A stretch of 64,000 nucleotides of DNA from an uncultured Pseudomonadota bacterium (lineage in GTDB: Bacteria > Pseudomonadota > Gammaproteobacteria > Burkholderiales > SG8-39), in the NCBI GenBank assembly GCA_903834835.1, contig CAILKO010000057.1:62001-126000 (forward strand), given 5' to 3'. The notes below the pieces were generated by a model that saw only the letters and a program-made list of their open reading frames with translations, made no database searches and had not been told where the DNA came from. Made by a program: the position numbers and the translations under genes. Below are positions 53,414-60,230 of this stretch, one piece after another (the first letter of the stretch is position 1; each line of letters starts with the position of its first letter).

Positions 53414-53884
53414 TTACTTCTTCTTGCTGGCGGCTTCCTTGCCGCGCACCAGCAGCACGGGTACCGGGCTGAGGCGCACGACCTGCTCGGCATCGCTGCC
53501 CATCAGCAGACGGCGCACGCCGCGGCGCCCGTGGGTGCCGATCACGATGACATCCGCCTTCGAGCGCTTTGCCTCGCGCACGATGGCATCCGCGGCCGGT
53601 CCGGTCAGCGTTTCGACCACTACCGATTTCACCGTCAGCCCGGCTTTCTTCACCAGGGCCTCGGCCTTGCGGACGATATCTCGCCCGGCTTCGCGCAGGC
53701 TGTCGAACAGGTTGTCGGCGAACATGCCGGCTTCCATGCCGCTGTTCACCACGTAGTGCTGGTCCACCACATGCACCAGCTGGATCGCCGCGCCCTGTTC
53801 CTTGGCGAGCCGGATGCCTTCGCGCAGGCCCATGTTCGCAGTTGTGCTGCCATCGACAGGCACCAGAATTTTTCTGTAGGTCAT
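53414..53884 (-). CDS. Universal stress protein, UspA family
   Basis: A 156-residue Usp domain from the ATG at 53884, preceded by GAGGAG. It has YRKILVPVDGSTTANMGL, then ADVIVIGTHGRRGVRRLLMGSDAEQVVRLSPVPVLLVRG, which matches the G-x2-G-x9-G-S/T ATP-binding pattern. A KEAASKKK tail follows. Usp proteins support survival under stasis and hypoxia. FNR box 5 lies upstream with a TATGGT -10 at 53952-53947. Confidence 0.91.
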   Translation of the reverse strand: MTYRKILVPVDGSTTANMGLREGIRLAKEQGAAIQLVHVVDQHYVVNSGMEAGMFADNLFDSLREAGRDIVRKAEALVKKAGLTVKSVVVETLTGPAADAIVREAKRSKADVIVIGTHGRRGVRRLLMGSDAEQVVRLSPVPVLLVRGKEAASKKK

Positions 53885-53946
53885 CGTATCTCCTCTGTGT
53901 TTCGCTGTAATCCGCTCAGTGGTCTGTGCAGGGGGACGGCTCACGC

Positions 53947-53987
53947 ACCATAACGCCGTTCGCTGTTGCGCGATTGACCTCCGTCAA
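53947..53987 (-). promoter_or_regulatory. FNR box 5, TTGAC-CTCC-GTCAA, divergent uspA / LOG promoter
   Basis: The box is at 53974-53987, centred at 53980.5. To the left, TATGGT at 53952-53947 has the class II spacing of 28.5 bases for uspA. To the right, the LOG ATG at 54042 is exactly 61.5 bases from the centre, with CATAAT at 54028-54033 as -10, the class I arrangement. Confidence 0.75.
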
Positions 53988-54041
53988 ATGCGTTTCGGCC
54001 GGCGGCGGGTGTGTACGCCTGCGCACGCATAATAGACGACT

Positions 54042-54971
54042 ATGCGCAAACCTGACTCTGCACCAAGCCCAGCCTCGACCGATCGTACCGATAGCCTGTC
54101 GCCGATGCCAGATGGGGTCGACCCCGAAGGCGCGGCGCGCCTGCGCGCGATCCTCAATAGCCCGACCTACCGCGAAGCGGACAAGGACATCGGCTTTCTC
54201 GCACACGACGCGGCACGCCCGGTGCGTCTGCAACTCGATTTCCTGAAGGCCGATGTGCGCCTCGCCGAACGCGGCATCAACCGGACCGTCGTTATCCTGG
54301 GCAGCACGCGCCTGCCGGAACCCTCGGCTGCGCGCGCCGCCCTGGACAGTGCGGAGGCTGCGCTGGCGAAGAATCCCGCCGATGCGGAACTCCAGCGCGC
54401 GGCAGCCGTGGCCGGGCGCAGAGTGCAGACGAGCCGGTACTACGACGTGGCGCGCGATCTGGGCCGTCTGGTGGGGTCGATCCAGCAGCCGATGGATGGC
54501 GATCGCATCGCGGTGCTTACGGGCGGCGGCCCGGGGATCATGGAAGCGGCCAATCGCGGCGCCTGGGAGGCAGGCGCGGAATCGGTGGGCCTGAATATCA
54601 ATCTGCCCACGGAACAGTTCCCGAATTCCTATATCTCGCCGCACCTGTGCTTCAGCTTCCACTACTTCGCGGTGCGCAAGATGCACTTCCTGAAGCGCAT
54701 CAAGGCGCTCGTGGCCTGTCCCGGCGGTTACGGCACCTTCGACGAGGTCTTCGAGGCGCTGACCCTGGTACAGACGCGCAGGGTGGAGCCGTTCCCGATC
54801 GTGCTGGTGGGCGAGTCGTTCTGGCGGCGAGCGTTCGACGCCGATTTTCTCGCGGCCGAAGGCATGATCTCGCCGCAGGACCTGCAACTCTTCAGGTTCG
54901 CGGAGACGGCAGAGCACGCCTGGGAACTGATACGCGGATGGTACGCGGAACGCGGCACGCCCCTCTGCTAG
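54042..54971 (+). CDS. LOG family protein (nucleotide 5'-monophosphate glycosidase-like)
   Basis: A 309-residue protein. It has LAVLTGGGPGIMEAANRGAW-type sequence (VLTGGGPGIMEAANRG), GLNINLPTEQFPN, and VACPGGYGTFDEVFEALTLVQ, where PGGxGTxxE is the LOG active-site motif. The family removes the base from nucleoside monophosphates and was earlier called lysine decarboxylase-like. The ATG at 54042 has no ribosome site and sits where transcription from the FNR class I promoter should begin, so translation may be leaderless; an in-frame ATG at 54105 is an alternative. Confidence 0.85.
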   Translation: MRKPDSAPSPASTDRTDSLSPMPDGVDPEGAARLRAILNSPTYREADKDIGFLAHDAARPVRLQLDFLKADVRLAERGINRTVVILGSTRLPEPSAARAALDSAEAALAKNPADAELQRAAAVAGRRVQTSRYYDVARDLGRLVGSIQQPMDGDRIAVLTGGGPGIMEAANRGAWEAGAESVGLNINLPTEQFPNSYISPHLCFSFHYFAVRKMHFLKRIKALVACPGGYGTFDEVFEALTLVQTRRVEPFPIVLVGESFWRRAFDADFLAAEGMISPQDLQLFRFAETAEHAWELIRGWYAERGTPLC

Positions 54972-55022
54972 GCGTGCCGGGGGCCGGCGCTGCGGGGAGC
55001 GGCGTCGCGCTCAGTGGGCGTC

Positions 55023-55805
55023 TCAGTGCACTGTCGAGAGCATGGCCTCCAGACCGTCGCTGTTCAGGATACGCACGTACTTCTGCTGCACGCTGATCAG
55101 GCCGTTGTCCTGGAAGCGCGAGAACAGCCGACTCACGGTTTCGAGCTTCAGCCCGAGGTAGCTGCCGATTTCCTCGCGCGTCATGCGCAGATGAAATTCG
55201 GAGGGCGAATAGCCGCGCCGCGTGAAGCGTTTGGCGAGGTTCAGCAGGAAGGCGGCCAGGCGCTCCTCGGCGCGCATCGAGCCGAGCAGCATCATCACGC
55301 CGTGGTCGCGCACGATCTCGCGCGACAGCACGATGTGCAGGCTGCGGCGGAAGGCGCGCACGCTGGCCGCCAGATCCTCCAGGCGCGCGAAGGGCAGCAC
55401 GCAGACTTCCGCATCCTCGAGCGCCGTCGCCGTCGCGCTGTAGGTGCCCGAGCCGATGCCATCCATGCCGAGCAGTTCACCGCCCATCGAGAATCCGGTC
55501 ACCTGTTCGCGGCCTTCGCCATCCACCACGCTGACCTTGAAGAATCCGCTCCGGATCGCGTACACCGCGCCGAAGTTGCTGCCGGCGGCAAACAGGGTTT
55601 CGCCGCGCTTCACGCGTTTGCGCGTGTAGACCACTTCCTCGAAGCTCGCCACATCCTGCGGCGTGAGCCCTTCCGGCAGGCAGAGTTCGCGCACGTTGCA
55701 GCTCGCGCACTTCACCTCGAACTTCCTCGCGGTCGTCGTCGAGGCCGCGCTGCGTGGCTCGATGGGAATGATGCGGGCGCTGGTCTTGGTGGCGGTGGCG
55801 TGCAT
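55023..55805 (-). CDS. FNR-type oxygen-sensing transcriptional regulator (Crp/Fnr family)
   Basis: A 260-residue Crp/Fnr protein from the ATG at 55805, with AAGGA upstream. Cys33, Cys36 and Cys42 in KCASCNVRELCLP have the C-x2-C-x5-C spacing of E. coli FNR, and a fourth Cys occurs in EVCVLPF. This predicts an oxygen-labile [4Fe-4S] cluster. The cyclic-nucleotide-type domain follows, then the helix-turn-helix MTREEIGSYLGLKLETVSRL, with Glu, Ser and Arg of ETVSR at the FNR base-contact positions. It should bind TTGAT-N4-ATCAA-like sites, which occur six times nearby. It lies 18 bases after the REC gene. Confidence 0.92.
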   Translation of the reverse strand: MHATATKTSARIIPIEPRSAASTTTARKFEVKCASCNVRELCLPEGLTPQDVASFEEVVYTRKRVKRGETLFAAGSNFGAVYAIRSGFFKVSVVDGEGREQVTGFSMGGELLGMDGIGSGTYSATATALEDAEVCVLPFARLEDLAASVRAFRRSLHIVLSREIVRDHGVMMLLGSMRAEERLAAFLLNLAKRFTRRGYSPSEFHLRMTREEIGSYLGLKLETVSRLFSRFQDNGLISVQQKYVRILNSDGLEAMLSTVH

Positions 55806-55823
55806 GCTGGATCCTTTCATTGC

Positions 55824-56282
55824 TCAATTGCCTGGACTGGATGAGTTCGGATGCTGCGTGGCTGCGTGATTCGCGCGGGCGCTTGCGCGGGCGGTGATGA
55901 GTCTGCGCATGTCTTCGAATTCGGTGCTCTTGTCGAAGAAGCCGCGCGCGCCCAGACGGGCGGCGAGGCGGCGATAGGGTTCGGCGGCGAAGTTGGAGAG
56001 TACGAAGACTTCTGCCTCGGGCGCGATCTCCTGGATCGACCGGAGCACGGCGAAGCCACTGCCGCGCGCGAGCTGGATGTCGAGCACCACGACCTGGGGG
56101 TGCGCCGAGCGGATGCCGCGCACGGCATCGTCGGCCGTCCGGGCGCAGCCTACGGTGAGCACGCCGTCGATCGAATCGAACATCGCGATCAGATGCTCGA
56201 TGATGCGCGGGGAATCTTCGACCAGATAGAGCCGCAGGGGCTGGTCGCCGGGTTCGGAGCCGCTTTGTACGCGTTGGTCCAT
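55824..56282 (-). CDS. REC-only response regulator
   Basis: A 152-residue receiver-domain protein from the ATG at 56282. It has LRLYLVEDSPRIIEHL with the acidic pocket, the phosphoacceptor Asp in VVVLDIQLARGSG, and VFVLSNFAAEPYR before the conserved Lys in FFDKSTEFEDMRR. No output domain follows, only a short polar tail. It is upstream of and co-directional with the FNR gene (18-base gap), so phosphorylation may be linked to FNR control or to another partner protein. No sensor kinase is visible. Confidence 0.85.
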   Translation of the reverse strand: MDQRVQSGSEPGDQPLRLYLVEDSPRIIEHLIAMFDSIDGVLTVGCARTADDAVRGIRSAHPQVVVLDIQLARGSGFAVLRSIQEIAPEAEVFVLSNFAAEPYRRLAARLGARGFFDKSTEFEDMRRLITARASARANHAATQHPNSSSPGN

Positions 56283-56363
56283 GGCCGCCAGTGTGCCGGC
56301 GACACGGATGGCAGCCCATCGGCGGGCGCTTAAAGCCACGGTAGGAATCCCCTGCAAGGCGGG

Positions 56364-56379
56364 GTAGGAATCGTCCTAC
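56364..56379. promoter_or_regulatory. Inverted repeat GTAGGA-ATCG-TCCTAC upstream of the REC-FNR operon
   Basis: Two perfect 6-base arms around a 4-base spacer, 82 bases before the REC start. A further half site, GTAGGA, is at 56341-56346. The spacing recalls sites of NarL/LuxR-type response regulators, but no such regulator is in the window. Function is inferred. Confidence 0.45.
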
Positions 56380-56452
56380 AGGGCCGTCCGGCGCAGCGGC
56401 GGGAATGCCTGATTGCGCAAGCTGGACAACGGGTGAACCTGCTGCGGGGGCT

Positions 56453-57466
56453 TCAGTCCATCTTCAGGAGTATGTCCTTGAGGGCGCGTCGCGGGGCGCG
56501 GTGGGTCGCCGGCGCGCCGTGACCGATTCGGAACAGCAACTGCGGATGGCGGCTATCGAGATGCATCGCCTGCCGCAGCGTGCTGCGGCCGCTGCTGTTT
56601 GCAGTGAATGCGCTGAAAGGCTGGATGCGCAGGTTGTAGTGCTCCGCAATCAGGGCGGCACGCGCATAGGCCTGACCTGCCATCACCTCGTCGTAGCGAC
56701 GGTTGTGCGCGGTCGACAGGATCGCGATGGCGGGCGCGCTCTCGAGCAGTTCGGCGTCAGTGTGGGCGAGTTTCGCGGCACCCGAGTGTGCAAACTTGAA
56801 CTGCGAGAACTTTGCCTGCAGCCAACCTTCGCCGATCGCACCCGAACCGATCCAGCGCGCCATGTCGGCGCGAAAACTGTCATCGGCATAGAGTTCGCGC
56901 TCGATCTCCTCGAGCAGGCGTGGCAGCAGCGCGCGCTCCGGCCCGGCGGGAAGGAATTCGATCGTGGCATGCTCGCCGTCGGCCGCGGCGCTCAGGTGGG
57001 CCAGTTCGTGTTCCGCGACAGGGCGATCGCGTTCGAACACGATGTGGCTGGTGTGGCGACGCGGCAGGGCATGCAGCAGCGTGGGGGCGGAATCGTTCCG
57101 CCGCGGCTTTTGCTCATCCACGGTGACCCGGCACACGTGGGTATCGTCCGAGGTGCTCGGGAAGTAGACGACGTCCACGCCGAGCGCCTCGTAGTCGGCT
57201 GCGATCAACAGCGTCTCCAGCGCGCAGCCGAGGCTCATGTAGAGCTCGCGCTGGTCCGCATCGGCGACCGACAGCCAGCGTGAGAGATCCGCGAACAGGT
57301 TGATCGAGCGGCCGCTGATGGCAAATTTCCAGGGCTGGGAGTTATGCGTCGAGGGCGCACGGTGCGCGAGCTCGGCCAGGCGCTCCATGCGGTTGCCGGG
57401 CAGGTCCATGCCGAGCATGACCCGTCGGGCCGAGGTGTTGGCCGTGTTTGCCGGTTCGCCGGTCAT
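56453..57466 (-). CDS. Acg family FMN-binding nitroreductase-fold protein
   Basis: A 337-residue protein from the ATG at 57466. It opens MTGEPANTANTSARR and contains LAHRAPSTHNSQPWKF, the flavin-contact motif of the nitroreductase superfamily, then YMSLGCALETLLIAADYE and a later IAILSTAHNRRYDEVMAGQA. The length is that of Acg/Rv2032-type double-domain nitroreductases. In mycobacteria this group belongs to the DosR dormancy regulon and may store flavin. FNR box 6 is upstream with TACACT at class II distance. Confidence 0.85.
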   Translation of the reverse strand: MTGEPANTANTSARRVMLGMDLPGNRMERLAELAHRAPSTHNSQPWKFAISGRSINLFADLSRWLSVADADQRELYMSLGCALETLLIAADYEALGVDVVYFPSTSDDTHVCRVTVDEQKPRRNDSAPTLLHALPRRHTSHIVFERDRPVAEHELAHLSAAADGEHATIEFLPAGPERALLPRLLEEIERELYADDSFRADMARWIGSGAIGEGWLQAKFSQFKFAHSGAAKLAHTDAELLESAPAIAILSTAHNRRYDEVMAGQAYARAALIAEHYNLRIQPFSAFTANSSGRSTLRQAMHLDSRHPQLLFRIGHGAPATHRAPRRALKDILLKMD

Positions 57467-57501
57467 CGCTCGCTCGCTGGTGTGCACGCACGCATGAACG
57501 C

Positions 57502-57543
57502 AGTGTACGGTCGGGCCATGCGCGACCGATTGACATGTATCAA
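57502..57543 (-). promoter_or_regulatory. FNR box 6, TTGAC-ATGT-ATCAA, nitroreductase / SulP intergenic
   Basis: The box is at 57530-57543, centred at 57536.5. TACACT at 57507-57502 lies 29.5 bases to the left and is a good class II -10 element for the Acg-like gene. For the divergent SulP gene at 57673 no obvious -10 at standard distance was found. Confidence 0.7.
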
Positions 57544-57672
57544 CAAGGGAGAGCGTCAATGCGGCACGCTGGGTACCCTGGACCTGCGGCAGGCAGATCG
57601 GGCCTGCGCGCGTCGCGTTCGCCGCATGGCCCTTCGTGCAACAGGAGTTGCAGCAATGGAAAGCGTACAGCG

Positions 57673-59889
57673 ATGAATGATTTGAAAACGCCCGCGAGCG
57701 GGAGTGCTGCCTGGGCGGGGGATCTGTGGGGCGGCGCGGCGGCGATGCTGGTGGCGCTCCCGTCGGCGATCGCCTTCGGTGTGACCATCTTTGCGCCGCT
57801 CGGCGAAAGTCATGCGGCCCAGGGCGCGCTCGCGGGCATCCTGGGCGCGACCGCGCTCGGCCTCGTCGCCTCCGGGCTGGGCGGCACCAATCGGCTCATC
57901 ACCGCACCCTGCGCGCCGGCGGCCGCGGTGCTCTCGGCCTTTGCGCTGCAGGCGGTGCAGCACGATGTGCCAGCGACAGGCGTGCTGCTGATGCTGGCGG
58001 TGATCAGCTTGCTTTGCGGTCTGCTGCAGATTGCCTTCGGCGCGCTCGGCGTCGGGCGCTTGATCAAGTACATGCCTTATCCGGTGGTGAGCGGCTACCT
58101 GAGCGGGGTGGGACTCATCATCATTTTGAGCCAGATCCCCAGGCTGCTCGGAACCGCCAAGGGCGTATCGGTCGTCGAGGCAGTGTCCACGCCCGCAGGC
58201 TGGAGCGTGCAGGCGCTCGTCGTCGGTTCGGTAACTGCAGCCGTGATGATCCTCGCGCCGCGGTTGACGCGCGCGGTGCCGGCCGCAATCCTGGGTCTCG
58301 CGGCCGGCATCGGCAGCTACTTCCTGCTGGCGCTGGCGGATCCGGCGCTCTACAGCCTGCGGGATAACGCGCTCGTGATCGGGCCGCTCGGGGGCGGCGA
58401 TGCGGGATTCCTCGAGACCGTCAAGGCGCGCTGGGAGGGGATCGGCGCGATGCGCTGGTCATCCCTGGCCGAGCTGCTGGTGCCCGCGCTGACGCTCGCC
58501 GTGCTGCTGTCCATCGATACGCTGAAGACCTGCGTGGTGCTCGACACGCTTACCCGCAGCCGCCACGACTCGAATCGCGAGCTGATCGGGCAGGGGCTGG
58601 GGAATCTTGCGGCCACGCTCGCGGGCGGCGTGCCCGGTGCGGGCACCATGGGCGCGACGCTGGTGAACATCTCGAGCGGCGCGCAGACGCGGCGCTCGGG
58701 TGTCGCGGAAGGCGTGTTCGCGCTTGCCGCCTTCCTGCTGCTCGCGCCGCTCATCGCCTGGATCCCGATCGCGGCGCTCGCCGCCATCCTGATCGTCATC
58801 GGCGCGCGCATGTTCGATCTGAAGAGCCTGCATCTGCTGCGCGCGCGCAGCACCGTGCTGGATTTTGCGGTGATCGTGTCGGTCGTCGCGGTAGCGGAGA
58901 CCGTCAGCCTGATCGCTGCATCGGCCACCGGCATCGGGCTCGCCGCCATGCTCTTCATCCGCGAGAAAGTCGGCAGCTCCGCCGTGCGGCGCACTTTGCA
59001 TGGCAACCAGGTGTACTCGAAGCAGATCCGCCTGCCGGCGGAGCGCGCGATACTGGAAGCGCGCGGTTCGGAGACCGCGATCTTCGAACTGCAGGGAAGT
59101 CTCTTCTTCGGCACGGCCGACCAGCTCTACAGCGCGCTCGAACCCGAATTGAAGACGGCGAATCACGTCATCCTCGACATGCGTCGCGTGCAGTCGGTCG
59201 ATGTCACCGCCGCCCATGTGCTGGAGCAGGTGGAGGACATCCTGCGCGAGCGCGGCGCGACGCTGATCTTCAGCCAGCTGCCGCGCAACGTGCCCACGGG
59301 GCAGAACATGGCCGAGTACTTCGTGCAGACCGGACTCGCGAAACCGGAGCGCCATACGCCCGTATTTGCGGAACTGGACGACGCACTCGAGTGGGTCGAA
59401 AACCGCATCCTCGCGCAGGCGAGGGCGGCGCCATCCGAGGAGACCCTGCTCGAACTCGCGGAGATCGGCCTCTTCGTAGGGCGCAAGCCGGAGACGCTCG
59501 CCGAACTCAAGAAGGCCATGGAGCAGCGCAGCGTCAGGGCCGGCGAACGCATCTTTGCGGTGGGCGAAGCGGGCGACGAACTGTTCCTCGTGCGGCGCGG
59601 GTCGGTGCGGATCATGCTGCCGGTGGACGAACAGCAGGCGCATCACCTCGCCACATTCGGGCGCGGCGATTTCTTCGGCGAAATGTCCTTCCTCGATCGC
59701 AACCGTCGCTCCGCCGATGCAATCGCGGAAACCGACACCGAACTCTACGTCCTGTCCCGCGCGCGCTTCGACGCGCTAAGCGCCGGCCATCGCATGCTCG
59801 CCATCAACCTCTTCGAGGGGCTGGCGCACATCCTCGCGTTCAGGTTGCGGTATACGAATGCGGAGCTGAGGGCGTTGCAGGCGTCGTGA
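57673..59889 (+). CDS. SulP anion transporter with STAS and cyclic-nucleotide-binding domains
   Basis: A 738-residue protein from the ATG at 57673. The membrane part (about residues 1-420) has FGVTIFAPLGES, LGGTNRLITAPCAPAAAVLS and GGVPGAGTMGATLVNISSG. The STAS domain follows, with FELQGSLFFGTADQLYSALE and VILDMRRVQSVDVTAAHVLE. From about residue 600 a cyclic-nucleotide-binding domain reads SVRAGERIFAVGEAGDELFLV and FFGEMSFLDRNRRSADAIAE. SulP proteins carry sulfate, bicarbonate or dicarboxylates. The fused sensor domain suggests control by a nucleotide or by a related ligand. Confidence 0.9.
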   Translation: MNDLKTPASGSAAWAGDLWGGAAAMLVALPSAIAFGVTIFAPLGESHAAQGALAGILGATALGLVASGLGGTNRLITAPCAPAAAVLSAFALQAVQHDVPATGVLLMLAVISLLCGLLQIAFGALGVGRLIKYMPYPVVSGYLSGVGLIIILSQIPRLLGTAKGVSVVEAVSTPAGWSVQALVVGSVTAAVMILAPRLTRAVPAAILGLAAGIGSYFLLALADPALYSLRDNALVIGPLGGGDAGFLETVKARWEGIGAMRWSSLAELLVPALTLAVLLSIDTLKTCVVLDTLTRSRHDSNRELIGQGLGNLAATLAGGVPGAGTMGATLVNISSGAQTRRSGVAEGVFALAAFLLLAPLIAWIPIAALAAILIVIGARMFDLKSLHLLRARSTVLDFAVIVSVVAVAETVSLIAASATGIGLAAMLFIREKVGSSAVRRTLHGNQVYSKQIRLPAERAILEARGSETAIFELQGSLFFGTADQLYSALEPELKTANHVILDMRRVQSVDVTAAHVLEQVEDILRERGATLIFSQLPRNVPTGQNMAEYFVQTGLAKPERHTPVFAELDDALEWVENRILAQARAAPSEETLLELAEIGLFVGRKPETLAELKKAMEQRSVRAGERIFAVGEAGDELFLVRRGSVRIMLPVDEQQAHHLATFGRGDFFGEMSFLDRNRRSADAIAETDTELYVLSRARFDALSAGHRMLAINLFEGLAHILAFRLRYTNAELRALQAS

Positions 59890-59940
59890 GGCGGAGGGCC
59901 TGAAGGCTTCGAGGAGGAAATTCGGGGTGCAGGGTATAGA

Positions 59941-59960
59941 TGGTAACGCAAATGTTACTA
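59941..59960. repeat. 20-bp palindrome, copy D (TGGTAAC-N6-GTTACTA)
   Basis: One base differs from the consensus left arm. It lies 51 bases after the SulP stop and inside the end of the truncated Gfo/Idh frame. With its right flank it matches copy A at 37 of 50 aligned bases (59941-59990 against 20506-20555), counted by eye. Confidence 0.65.
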
Positions 59961-60110
59961 ACTATTCACGCAATGCCGTACTTTCTTCCTCGTGAGACAT
60001 CGTGAGAACAGTTCGACCTCCGGCATCGCGTCCATGGCGGGCAGCATCTCCGTGCTGCCGACGCCAACGCCGAGCATGCCGATCTTGAGTACGCCTTGAA
60101 TGGTGTTCAT
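59958..60110 (-). pseudogene. Truncated Gfo/Idh/MocA family oxidoreductase, N-terminal remnant
   Basis: From the ATG at 60110 the frame reads MNTIQGVLKIGMLGVGVGS, then TEMLPAMDAMPEVELFS. This is a good N-terminus of a Gfo/Idh/MocA dehydrogenase with its Rossmann glycine motif. After about 36 residues, near 60003, the similarity stops and the frame closes at 59958. The remaining 300 or more residues of the enzyme are missing. The break is about 45 bases from palindrome copy D. Downstream of the break the sequence resembles the flank of copy A, which suggests a rearrangement. Confidence 0.65.
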
Positions 60111-60230
60111 GCCTGGTTGGCGCTCCTGAAGGTGTCGGATAGTATCAAGGTATTCTTGGGTTAAAAGGGGGGTAGCCAAGGGCACTTCTACTCGACGCGA
60201 TACAGCGCCGCATCGAACTACAAAGGGGCC

